NCBI RefSeq assembly: GCF_000402035.1
Contig: NC_021294.1
Span: 620,001-684,000, forward strand
Source of the DNA: Caballeronia insecticola
GTDB taxonomy: Bacteria; Pseudomonadota; Gammaproteobacteria; Burkholderiales; Burkholderiaceae
Length of the DNA stretch: 64,000 nt
Reading direction: 5' to 3'
Part shown: positions 16,462 through 23,705 of the stretch, piece after piece
Numbering within the stretch: the first letter of the stretch is position 1
Layout of the letters: each line of letters begins with the position of its first letter
Notes under the pieces: generated by a model
What the model was told of the DNA's origin: nothing
Database searches by the model: none
Seen by the model: the letters and a program-made list of their open reading frames with translations, nothing else
Program-made: the position numbers and the translations under genes

Positions 16462-16677
16462 ATGAAACGAGAACCCGAAATGACAACCCCGCTCGATCCT
16501 ATCGTGTCCGAGTTCGCCACTGTTGAAGAAGCGGAAGCCTATGACAAATGGTTTCGCGAAAAAGTGCGGCGCTCGATGGCCGATACGCGGCCGCGTATTG
16601 CGCATGATGAGGTGATGGCCGAGGCAGAAGCAATCATTACCGAAGCCGAGAAACGTCACAAGTCGAGGTCCGCTTGA
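16462..16677 (+). CDS. RelB/ParD-type antitoxin of a type II TA pair
   Basis: Small acidic protein of 71 residues ending four bases inside the toxin gene. It contains FATVEEAEAYDKWFREKVRRSMADTRPRI-like helical sequence; the AEAYDKWF...V..S/G segment is typical of antitoxins paired with RelE/StbE toxins, where the region binds and wraps the toxin. The DNA-binding part is minimal. Start is either the ATG at 16462 or the one at 16480; neither has a strong ribosome site. The four-base TTGA overlap with the toxin fits coupled translation with antitoxin first. Confidence 0.8.
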   Translation: MKREPEMTTPLDPIVSEFATVEEAEAYDKWFREKVRRSMADTRPRIAHDEVMAEAEAIITEAEKRHKSRSA

Positions 16678-16955
16678 CGCTGCATGTTGTCTGGACCCAA
16701 AACGCACGCCTCGATCTTCTGGAAATCATCCGCTACATCGCAGAACGCAGTCCCGGTGCCGCCCGCGCAGTCAAAAGCGCGCTCGATGCAGCGCCGCAGG
16801 CTGCCGCCACGGCTCCTTACCTGTATCGCAATGGTCGCGTTCCGGGTACCCGAGAGATCGTCGTGCACCCGAATTACGTCATCGTCTACTCGGTGACGGA
16901 CCGCATCGAAGTCCTGAACGTGCTCCATTCACGGCAGTGTTACCCGTCTGAATGA
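16674..16955 (+). CDS. RelE/ParE-superfamily toxin
   Basis: Toxin of 93 residues with TTG start overlapping the antitoxin stop (TTGA). The pattern VVWTQNARLDLLEIIRYIAERSPGAARAV at the N-terminus and the C-terminal GTREIVVHPNYVIVYSVT...IEVLNVLHSRQ strand are characteristic of the RelE/ParE fold. The conserved Arg in GTREI and terminal HSRQ are where mRNA cleavage or gyrase-interaction residues lie in this superfamily. RelE-type (mRNA interferase) versus ParE-type (gyrase poison) cannot be settled by sequence alone. The pair is a stand-alone chromosomal module between the catabolic cluster and a glycosyltransferase. Confidence 0.85.
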   Translation: MTLHVVWTQNARLDLLEIIRYIAERSPGAARAVKSALDAAPQAAATAPYLYRNGRVPGTREIVVHPNYVIVYSVTDRIEVLNVLHSRQCYPSE

Positions 16956-17112
16956 TCTGGCGTGCCGTCTTCGGACGCCTCTCCCACCACGCGACATAAA
17001 TCCAAAGTTCGAAACGTCGATCAAGCTAGAATTTCAGGCCTTACCGGAGACAGATGGGCACGACGAAGACGTTCATCACCGGCGTTCTCTACTCACTAAA
17101 TAAGAAAAAAAG

Positions 17113-17757
17113 TTGGCGATTGCAATAATTCAATTCGATGATCGTTCGTTCTCCGAATTGGGGCACTTAAATGGTCTCTTGCAGCGAAACCGCGCATACG
17201 CTGCGGCCCATGGTTATGCGTATCACCACATCGGCAAGATCGATCTCGACCTGCCTGTCTTCTGGATCAAGCCGTTTCTCCTCGCGCATTTTCTCCACAC
17301 CACGTACGACACCATCCTCTGGCTCGATACGGACGCCGTGGTCCACGATATCGACCGGCGTATCGAGGATTTTTTCGTCGGCGATGAGGGCCTCGTCTAC
17401 TCGCAGGATCTGCCGGTATGGCCGGCTCCGTTCAATGCGGGCGTCTTCGCGTGCAGGAAGCATGCGTTGCCCTTGTTCCAGGAGTGGTGCGGTCTTTTCC
17501 CGCAAGACCAATGGATGAAAGACGAGCACGGCAAGTGGCAGTGCCTGCATGAAGAGTGGGCCGGTCCCGCATACGAGCAGGGCGCTTTCAGCCAGATCAT
17601 TCTGCCGAAGTACAAGGACGGACCGCTGCTCAGAGAAGTGTCCTGGAAGGTGCTTCAGAATCCGTTTCCGACTCCCGAGTCATTCACACTGCATTTCATG
17701 GCCACCTTCAAGGTGAACGTTCCGATCTATCTCGCCGGCATGCAACCGGATACGTAA
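17113..17757 (+). CDS. Glycosyltransferase, GMA12/MNN10-like, start disturbed by frameshift
   Basis: Protein of about 214 residues with AIAIIQFDDRS at the N-terminus, WIKPFLLAHFL and LWLDTDAVVHD (DxD, about residue 73), then AGVFACRKHALPLFQEW and EQGAFSQIIL, an arrangement typical of GMA12/MNN10 (GT34-like) nucleotide-sugar transferases. The only in-frame start is a TTG at 17113 without a ribosome site. A good start (GGAGACAG then ATG at 17054) is out of frame and would join only if the A7 run at 17105-17111 had one more A. Either the gene is mutated or miscalled at this run, or it uses slippage. It converges on the XRE regulator. Confidence 0.7.
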   Translation: MAIAIIQFDDRSFSELGHLNGLLQRNRAYAAAHGYAYHHIGKIDLDLPVFWIKPFLLAHFLHTTYDTILWLDTDAVVHDIDRRIEDFFVGDEGLVYSQDLPVWPAPFNAGVFACRKHALPLFQEWCGLFPQDQWMKDEHGKWQCLHEEWAGPAYEQGAFSQIILPKYKDGPLLREVSWKVLQNPFPTPESFTLHFMATFKVNVPIYLAGMQPDT

Positions 17758-17773
17758 GCGTTCCGCGCGCGCG

Positions 17774-18418
17774 TCACCGGGCATCGACGGCATCGGCGGT
17801 CGAAGAAGGCGAACCCGTCGGCACGCCGCCGCCGGTCGCCATCCACAGCACTTCGGCGTCGTCTTCGCTCGTCGAGATGGCGGCGTGGCCCGTGCGGCTG
17901 TCGAAGTAGAGGCTGTCGCCGGCGTTCAGATGCGTCGGCGCGTAGAGTTCCGAATACAGGCACACGCTGCCGCTGATCACGTAGAGAAATTCTTCGCCCT
18001 CGTGACGGCCCCAGTCGTCGAACGCGTCGAGCGTGTGGGCCGATATGCGGATGCGAAACGGCAGCATCGCCTTGTGGGCAAGATCGGTGGCGAGCAGTTC
18101 CATTTGATAGCCGCGATACGCGTGGCGCTGCCCCTCGTCCTTGCGCGTGAGGGCGCGCCGGCCGCTCGCGCTCAGCGCAGGCGCCGTGCCGAAGAGTTCG
18201 GCGAGATCGATCTGCAGGCCGCGGACGATTTTCTGCAGCACGTCGAAGGTCGGCGACATCAGCCCGTTCTCGATCTTCGACAGCGCCGAACGCGACACGC
18301 CGCACAGGCGGCTCGCCGTCTCCAGCGTCAGGTCGTGCGCGAGCCGCGCGCGCTTCACCCGGCGTCCGAGATCGATGGCGGACTGTTCCGCCGTGTGGTT
18401 CGTGCTGAGGCTTGGCAT
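17774..18418 (-). CDS. XRE-family regulator with cupin sensor domain
   Basis: Transcription factor of 214 residues. The ATG at 18418 gives MPSLSTNHTAEQ; the frame continues upstream but without protein-like sequence. An N-terminal HTH_3 domain (about 16-75) contains TLETASRLCGVSRSALSKIENGLMSPTFDVLQKI. The C-terminal cupin-2 domain (about 120-195) contains HEGEEFLYVISGSVCLY and LNAGDSLYFDSRTGHA. This architecture is typical of regulators of amine and amino-acid catabolism (PuuR/SutR type). It is divergent from the aldehyde dehydrogenase gene, whose promoter holds a perfect inverted repeat, so it probably controls that operon. Confidence 0.88.
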   Translation of the reverse strand: MPSLSTNHTAEQSAIDLGRRVKRARLAHDLTLETASRLCGVSRSALSKIENGLMSPTFDVLQKIVRGLQIDLAELFGTAPALSASGRRALTRKDEGQRHAYRGYQMELLATDLAHKAMLPFRIRISAHTLDAFDDWGRHEGEEFLYVISGSVCLYSELYAPTHLNAGDSLYFDSRTGHAAISTSEDDAEVLWMATGGGVPTGSPSSTADAVDAR

Positions 18419-18727
18419 GGAGAAAATCGATGTGTAGGGGAACGTGTGGCGCTTTTGTTTCCGATCATAACACCGCGAAAACGCGCGGCGCGCAGGGCCG
18501 CAATCTGCCGAAACGCCTGAAAACAAGCCGAATCTACCGCGCCGAAAGGCCGTGCGCATGAGGGACAACCCCAATATTGTCCACGTTGTAGCGCCTGCCG
18601 ACAGCGCGTATAGTTTCCGAAGTTACGCAAGTTTCTTATCAGAAACACAGCGACTCAGCATGCCAGCGCTTTGCGAAACATCCGCGAAGCGATCCGACGA
18701 ACGAACCCGTTTCAAAAGGACTTCACC
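18419..18727. other. Divergent promoter region, XRE regulator / aldehyde dehydrogenase
   Basis: A 309-base gap with divergent promoters. The half near 18560-18660 is relatively A+T rich and carries the GTTTCTTATCAGAAAC inverted repeat. GTTTCCGA occurs twice (near 18460 and 18613) and may be a related half-site. No unambiguous -35/-10 pair is visible. Confidence 0.5.
18631..18646. promoter_or_regulatory. Inverted repeat, probable XRE operator
   Basis: GTTTCTTATCAGAAAC has perfect 6-bp arms around TATC, 82 bases before the aldehyde dehydrogenase start. It is the clearest candidate site for the divergent XRE-cupin regulator. Confidence 0.5.
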
Positions 18728-20227
18728 GTGGACGCACAATCGATTCTTTCCGACCTCGGCATCGCAAGCCTCGTCGCCGACGGCGATCTGGCCGTCACGT
18801 CTCCCATCACCGGCGAAGTCATCGGCCGCGTGAAGCAGAACAGCACTGCCGATGTCGACGCCGCGCTCGGCGCCGCCCGCACTGCATTCGCAACGTGGCG
18901 CAACGTGCCCGCGCCGCGTCGCGGCGAACTGGTGCGGCTGCTGGGCAATCGCCTGCGCGAGAAGAAGGAAGCGCTCGGCCGGCTGGTGTCGCTCGAGGCG
19001 GGCAAGATTCTTCAGGAAGGTCTGGGCGAAGTGCAGGAAATGATCGACATCTGCGATTTCGCCGTGGGTCTGTCGCGCCAGCTGTATGGCCTCACGATCG
19101 CCTCCGAGCGTCCGGGGCATCGCATGGCGGAGACGTGGCATCCGTTCGGCGTTTGCACGATCATCTCGGCGTTCAATTTCCCCGTCGCGGTGTGGTCGTG
19201 GAACGCGGCGCTGGCGCTTGTGTGCGGCAACGCGGTCGTGTGGAAGCCGTCGGAAAAGACGCCGCTCACCGCGCTTGCCGTCGACCGCATTTTTCGCGAT
19301 GTCCTCGATGAATTCGGCTCCGCGCCGGCCGGGCTCGCTTCGGTAATCATCGGCGGACGGGAAGTCGGTGCGGCGCTGGTCGCGGACAAGCGCTCGGACA
19401 TCGTCAGCGCGACCGGCAGCACGGAAATGGGCCGCAAGGTTGGCGTCGCGGTGGCGCAACGCTTCGGCCGCTCGATTCTCGAACTCGGCGGCAATAACGC
19501 GGGCATCGTTTCGCACACGGCCAACCGCGATCTCGCGCTGCGCGGCATCCTGTTCTCGGCGGTCGGCACGGCGGGGCAGCGCTGCACGTCGCTCAGGCGT
19601 CTCTTCGTGCACGACAGCATCTACGACGAAACCGTCGCGCGCCTCAAAGAGCTCTACGCCAAAGTGCCGGTCGGCAATCCGCTGGAGCAGGGCGTGCTGA
19701 TGGGCCCGCTCATCGACGTGCAGGCGTTCGCGCGCATGCAGGACGCGCTGGAGCAGGCGAAGGGCGAGGGCGGCAAGGTGTCGGGCGGCGAGCGCGTCAC
19801 CGTGAAGGGCCATGAAAACGGCTACTACGTGCGTCCGGCGCTGGTGGAAATGCCGTCGCAGACTGAAGTGGTGCTGAAGGAGACCTTCGCGCCGATTCTC
19901 TACGTGATGCGCTATTCCGATTTCGATGACGCCATCGCCGCGAACAACGCCGCCGCGCACGGCTTGTCGTCGTGCACGTTCACGACCGACCTGCGCGAAG
20001 CTGAGCGCTTCCTGTCGGCATCGGGCAGCGATTGCGGCATCGCCAACGTGAACATCGGGCCGAGCGGCGCGGAAATCGGCGGCGCGTTCGGCGGCGAGAA
20101 AGAAACCGGCGGCGGGCGCGAATCGGGCTCGGACGCGTGGAAGGCGTACATGCGCCGCGCGACCAACACGATCAACTACTCGTCGGAGTTGCCGCTCGCG
20201 CAGGGCATCGACTTCAATCTCGGCTGA
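18728..20227 (+). CDS. Aldehyde dehydrogenase, ALDH7 / piperideine-6-carboxylate dehydrogenase-like
   Basis: NAD(P)-dependent aldehyde dehydrogenase of 499 residues. I chose the GTG at 18728, which has AAGGA seven bases upstream. Cofactor motif ISAFNFPVAVWSWNAALA (about 146) and the ALDH7-like WHPFGVC are present. Catalytic Glu252 is in LELGGNNA and Cys286 in GTAGQRCTSLRR. The sequence resembles antiquitin-type enzymes that oxidise alpha-aminoadipate semialdehyde (AmaB) in lysine and pipecolate degradation. The next gene is a DadA-like amine oxidase, which would supply the cyclic imine/semialdehyde, supporting that role. Control by the divergent XRE-cupin protein is likely. Confidence 0.88.
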   Translation: MDAQSILSDLGIASLVADGDLAVTSPITGEVIGRVKQNSTADVDAALGAARTAFATWRNVPAPRRGELVRLLGNRLREKKEALGRLVSLEAGKILQEGLGEVQEMIDICDFAVGLSRQLYGLTIASERPGHRMAETWHPFGVCTIISAFNFPVAVWSWNAALALVCGNAVVWKPSEKTPLTALAVDRIFRDVLDEFGSAPAGLASVIIGGREVGAALVADKRSDIVSATGSTEMGRKVGVAVAQRFGRSILELGGNNAGIVSHTANRDLALRGILFSAVGTAGQRCTSLRRLFVHDSIYDETVARLKELYAKVPVGNPLEQGVLMGPLIDVQAFARMQDALEQAKGEGGKVSGGERVTVKGHENGYYVRPALVEMPSQTEVVLKETFAPILYVMRYSDFDDAIAANNAAAHGLSSCTFTTDLREAERFLSASGSDCGIANVNIGPSGAEIGGAFGGEKETGGGRESGSDAWKAYMRRATNTINYSSELPLAQGIDFNLG

Positions 20228-20254
20228 AACCGAAACTGAACCGAAACCGAAACT
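20226..20254 (+). repeat. Short direct repeat after aldehyde dehydrogenase
   Basis: GAAACCGAAACT occurs twice, at 20226-20237 and 20243-20254, separated by GAACC. The first copy begins inside the stop codon. It lies between two genes of one operon and has no obvious function. Confidence 0.6.
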
Positions 20255-20277
20255 AAACCACACATAGCGAGGGCGGC

Positions 20278-21450
20278 TTGGCTTCTCAAGTGGTGATCGT
20301 GGGTGGCGGCGTGATCGGCAGTTCGGTCGCGTATTTCTTGCGGGCGGCCGATCCGACCGCGCAGGTCACGGTGATCGAGCGCGATCCGACTTACGCGCGC
20401 TCGTCGTCGGCGTTGTCGGCGGCGTCGATCCGGCAGCAGTTCTCGACGCCGCTTTCGGTGCGCATGTCGCTGTTCGGCATCGAGTTCCTGCGCTCGATCG
20501 GCGAGCGGCTCGAAGTGAACGGCGAGCGTCCGTCGATCGATCTGCACGAAGGCGGTTATCTCTTTCTCGCGACGGCGCCGGGCGAAGCGACGCTGCGCGA
20601 AAATCACGCGCTGCAACGCAAGCTCGGCGCGGATATCAGCCTGTTCGATGCCGCGCAACTGCAGGCGCGCTTTCCGTGGCTCAACACGGACGATCTCGCG
20701 GCGGGCGCGTTCGGCGAAAGCGGCGAAGGCTGGTTCGATGGCTACGGTCTCGTGCAGGCGCTTCGGCGAAAAGCGCAAGCACTGGGTGCGCGCTATGTGG
20801 CGGCGGAAGTAGTCGGCATCGAGCGCGGCGGCCGGCGTGCGCAGGCTGTGCGCGCGTCCAACGGCGAGACGTATGCGTGCGATGTCGTCGTGAACGCGGC
20901 GGGCGCCTGGTCGCGCCCGATCGCGTCGATGCTCGGCATCGATCTGCCGGTGCATGCGCGGCGGCGCAGTATCTTCAATGTGTCGTCGCCGGCGAAGCTC
21001 GAGCGCTGTCCGCTGCTGATCGATCCGAGCGGCGTCTATTTCCGTCCCGAAGGCCGCACGTATATTTGCGGGACGTCACCCGCCGCGGACAACGATCCCG
21101 ACGATCTGCCGCTCGACGAAGTGGACCACGCGCTCTTCGACGACGTTATCTGGCCGACGCTCGCGCATCGCGTGCCGCAGTTCGAGGCGCTGCGCGTCGA
21201 GCGTTGCTGGTCCGGTTATTACGAATACAACGTGCTGGATCAAAACGCGATCATCGGCCGCCATCCGGACCTGGAGAACTGCATTTTCGCGAATGGTTTC
21301 AGCGGGCACGGATTGCAGCAGGGCCCGGCCACCGGGCGCGGCGTGAGTGAACTGATTTTGCACGGGCATTACGAGACGCTCGATTTATCGCCGCTCGACT
21401 GGACGCGCGTGCTCGAAGGCCGGCCGATTGTCGAAAAGAATGTCGTATAA
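20278..21450 (+). CDS. FAD-dependent oxidoreductase, DadA/sarcosine-oxidase-like
   Basis: Amine or imino-acid oxidase of 390 residues. The ADP-binding loop is VVIVGGGVIGSSVAYFL (residues 4-20), followed by VIERDPTYARSSSALSAASIRQQF, typical of the DAO/DadA superfamily. C-terminal ANGFSGHGLQQGPATGRGVSELI (about 342) is the conserved FAD-anchoring segment. The start is TTG with GAGGG upstream; a GTG 12 bases later is possible. Its place after an AmaB-like dehydrogenase suggests an L-pipecolate or related cyclic amino-acid oxidase feeding the semialdehyde dehydrogenase. Direct evidence for substrate is lacking. A terminator follows 60 bases downstream. Confidence 0.85.
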   Translation: MASQVVIVGGGVIGSSVAYFLRAADPTAQVTVIERDPTYARSSSALSAASIRQQFSTPLSVRMSLFGIEFLRSIGERLEVNGERPSIDLHEGGYLFLATAPGEATLRENHALQRKLGADISLFDAAQLQARFPWLNTDDLAAGAFGESGEGWFDGYGLVQALRRKAQALGARYVAAEVVGIERGGRRAQAVRASNGETYACDVVVNAAGAWSRPIASMLGIDLPVHARRRSIFNVSSPAKLERCPLLIDPSGVYFRPEGRTYICGTSPAADNDPDDLPLDEVDHALFDDVIWPTLAHRVPQFEALRVERCWSGYYEYNVLDQNAIIGRHPDLENCIFANGFSGHGLQQGPATGRGVSELILHGHYETLDLSPLDWTRVLEGRPIVEKNVV

Positions 21451-21512
21451 AAGATAGAAGAGTACGAAACGATTGGAAAACGTCCGCTTTCCATAATCGA
21501 TGATTTAAGTTG

Positions 21513-21538
21513 ACCGGTCTTGCACCGGGCATTTTTTT
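21513..21538 (+). terminator. Rho-independent terminator after the DadA-like gene
   Basis: ACCGGT, a short CTTGC loop and ACCGG form a 5-bp stem (CCGGT/ACCGG), followed by GCA and seven T residues. It closes the aldehyde dehydrogenase/oxidase operon. Confidence 0.65.
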
Positions 21539-21736
21539 CGCTACTAAAAAGGGGAAAGGCGAGGGATATGCGGATTGAGGCGACGTGGTTTTGGCTTCGG
21601 GCGGGCATTCTCAACATCATGACGGCAGTTTTCGGCTCACGTCCATTAATGAAATCCACTAGGGCCAGCCGATATTAAGAAGCGCATTCTGGAACTATCG
21701 AACGCTTTCTGCGCTTAGACCGAAAGGAGAGATAAC

Positions 21737-21934
21737 ATGGAAGCCAATACGAGCGCGCATTTCTACGCATGGATCGAAGACGGCGAAATGCCGCCGGACA
21801 CGAGCGTCACCGTTTCACACCGTTCCAGCCAGGTTGCCGGAAAACCGGAATATGTGGCCGAAATCTGCGGCCGTTTCGCCAGTGAAAAGTCCGAGGAAGA
21901 ACAAAAATCCTGCGTGATTCGCGGATATAACTAA
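21737..21934 (+). CDS. Small acidic protein of unknown function
   Basis: A 65-residue protein, MEANTSAHFYAWIEDGEMPP at the start, with an acidic-polar tail SEKSEEEQKS. No membrane segment, signal peptide or known motif. It is supported by a strong ribosome site (AAAGGAGAGATAAC before the ATG), isolated position with its own upstream region, and G+C somewhat lower than neighbours. Similar stand-alone small proteins are common in this bacterial group, but I recognise no family. A hairpin and a strong terminator follow in the downstream gap. Confidence 0.6.
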   Translation: MEANTSAHFYAWIEDGEMPPDTSVTVSHRSSQVAGKPEYVAEICGRFASEKSEEEQKSCVIRGYN

Positions 21935-22126
21935 ACGCGTTTAAGCATTGTGTTGCGCAGGTGACACAGCGGGTCATGCAATATATAGACGCGCGTGAAT
22001 GATACGTATAAGCGATTCGTGATGCTGTTTCATGAATCGCTCGATATGTGCGACACCACACGAAACCCGATCTGTGTAAATTGCAGATTTTGCCGTGCGA
22101 TTATCGATGTGTCCGTCGCTCAAATG
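21935..22126 (+). ncRNA. Possible small RNA or structured 3' UTR
   Basis: An A+T-richer stretch between the small gene and the terminator at 22127. It contains a long stem: AGCGATTCGTGA (22011-22022) pairs with TCATGAATCGCT (22030-22041) with one mismatch. Together with the terminator this could be a processed 3' UTR of the small gene or an independent sRNA. No promoter is certain. Confidence 0.3.
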
Positions 22127-22151
22127 AAAACCCGCGCGCGCGGGTTTTTTT
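22127..22151. terminator. Strong, probably bidirectional terminator
   Basis: AAAACCCGCGCGCGCGGGTTTTTTT: a CCCGCGC/GCGCGGG stem flanked by A and T runs. On the plus strand it ends the small-protein/ncRNA unit. Confidence 0.85.
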
Positions 22152-22253
22152 GCGCCTGCCCACTTTCCCCTGTTTTTGCCGCGTCCGGCGTCCCGCGCGC
22201 GCCGATGGCACAATCGCCGAACCGTACGCAAAAGTGGACCAAAGGGAGCGAAG

Positions 22254-22640
22254 GTGGCAAATCTGGATCTGGACAATCCGTTTCTCGAAGCGCTCGGCGC
22301 GACGTTCACCGAATGGCGCGCGGGCTACGCCGAATTCCTGATGCCGATCCAAGCCGGGCACCTGAACCGGCAACGCATCCTGCAAGGCGGCGCGATCGCC
22401 ACGTTGCTCGACGCCGCATGCGGCTACGCCGGCCTCTTCACGTCGGGGAACACGCCCGTGCATGGCTTCACGCTCTCGCTGACGGTGAATTATCTCGATC
22501 GCGGCATCGGCGAGAAGGTCGTCGCGAAGGGCTTTCTCGAACGGCAGGGCCGCTCGGTGTACTTCGCGCGCGGCGAGGCGTGGGTTGACGATCGCGTGAT
22601 GATCGCGAGCGCGCAGGGCACGTTCAAGTACGCCCGCTGA
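22254..22640 (+). CDS. PaaI-family acyl-CoA thioesterase (hotdog fold)
   Basis: Hotdog thioesterase of 128 residues, normal for PaaI-type enzymes. I selected the GTG at 22254, preceded by GGGAGCGAAG. The longer frame from 22176 crosses the likely promoter. QRILQGGAIATLLDAACGYAG (about 41) carries the hotdog helix with the catalytic-site Asp, and LTVNYLDRG (about 76) and AKGFLERQGRSVYFARGEAW follow as conserved strands. It hydrolyses acyl-CoA or aryl-CoA esters in the cytosol, often to recycle CoA. The LysR gene begins 16 bases later, and the neighbouring CoA-transferase and lyase make a CoA-ester pathway likely. Confidence 0.88.
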   Translation: MANLDLDNPFLEALGATFTEWRAGYAEFLMPIQAGHLNRQRILQGGAIATLLDAACGYAGLFTSGNTPVHGFTLSLTVNYLDRGIGEKVVAKGFLERQGRSVYFARGEAWVDDRVMIASAQGTFKYAR

Positions 22641-22656
22641 CGCGCCCGTCCCGACG

Positions 22657-23583
22657 ATGGCCACCCGCAACCTGCTCAGGCGTCTCGATCTCACGACGCT
22701 GCAACTCTTTCTCGCCGTGTTCGAGGAAGGCACGCTGACCCGCGCGGCCGAACGCGAGGCGATCGCGGTATCGGCGGCGAGCAAGCGTCTGCTCGAACTG
22801 GAGCAGGCCGTCGGCGCCGTGCTGTTCGAGCGCAAGGCGCGCGGCATGGAACTGACGAACGCCGGCGAAACGCTGCTGCACTACGCGCGGCGCGTGCTGC
22901 GCGACGTCGAAAACATCGGCATCGAGTTGGCCGAGCATGCGAGCGGCGTGCGCGGCTATGTGCGGATGATGGCCAACCTCTCCGCGATCGTCGAATTTCT
23001 GCCGGAAGACCTGCGCGCGTTCTTGTCGGTGCATGACCAGATCAAGATCGATCTGGAGGAGCGGCCGAGCGGCGGCATCGTCGAAGGTGTGGCGGATAGT
23101 TTGGTCGATCTCGGCATCTGTTCCGGCGAGGCCGACACGCGCGGTCTCGAAACCACGCATTACCGGCACGACCGGCTCGTCATCGTGACGCCAGGCGATC
23201 ATCCGCTCACGCAGCGCGAAAGCGTCGCGTTCGCGGACACGCTCGATTTCGATCACATCGGCCTTCATTCGGCGAGTTCGATCAACATGCGCACGCATCT
23301 CGCCGCGCGACAGGCGGGCCGCGCGCTGCGCTTGCGCATTCACGTGCCCGGCTTCGATGCCGTGTGCCGCATGGTGCAGGCGGGCATGGGCGTCGGCGTG
23401 CTGCCGCTGCACGTGTTCGAGGCGCTCGGCCGTCAGCTGGGTCTCGCCGCCGTCACGCTCGACGAGGAATGGGCGGCGCGCAGTCTCATTATCGTCGTGA
23501 GGGATGCGGATGCGCTCTCGCCCGTGAGCCGGCTGCTGTTCGATCATCTGCGCGGAATCGAGGCGGCCGGCACGCAACGTTAG
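22657..23583 (+). CDS. LysR-family transcriptional regulator
   Basis: LysR-type regulator of 308 residues. The winged HTH (about 8-68) reads LDLTTLQLFLAVFEEGTLTRAAE and AVSAASKRLLELEQAVGAVLFERK. The remainder is the periplasmic-binding-protein-like effector domain. It directly follows the thioesterase gene on the same strand and precedes the CoA-transferase, lyase and permease, which it probably controls even though it is not divergent from them. A GTTCG-N7-CGAAC dyad lies in the gap before the CoA-transferase. The effector is likely the organic acid used by that operon. Confidence 0.9.
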   Translation: MATRNLLRRLDLTTLQLFLAVFEEGTLTRAAEREAIAVSAASKRLLELEQAVGAVLFERKARGMELTNAGETLLHYARRVLRDVENIGIELAEHASGVRGYVRMMANLSAIVEFLPEDLRAFLSVHDQIKIDLEERPSGGIVEGVADSLVDLGICSGEADTRGLETTHYRHDRLVIVTPGDHPLTQRESVAFADTLDFDHIGLHSASSINMRTHLAARQAGRALRLRIHVPGFDAVCRMVQAGMGVGVLPLHVFEALGRQLGLAAVTLDEEWAARSLIIVVRDADALSPVSRLLFDHLRGIEAAGTQR

Positions 23584-23603
23584 CTTTCGAAAAGCCCGCG
23601 AGC

Positions 23604-23620
23604 GTTCGCGTTTGACGAAC
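23604..23620. promoter_or_regulatory. Dyad, candidate LysR operator
   Basis: GTTCGCGTTTGACGAAC: 5-bp arms around seven bases, which includes the T-N11-A spacing usual for LysR boxes. It lies about 85 bases before the CoA-transferase start. Confidence 0.35.
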
Positions 23621-23705
23621 GATCATTGCCGAAATGCGGTTGGACTGACCTGAGCGTTCGCCAATAAGCTTGGCTCCACGATAGATAAATCTGGAGACAA
23701 GCAGC

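Noticed and set aside
17054..17128. Independent 24-codon leader peptide before the glycosyltransferase
   Set aside because: Possible, but its end at an A7 run and the missing start of the transferase make a split gene the better reading.
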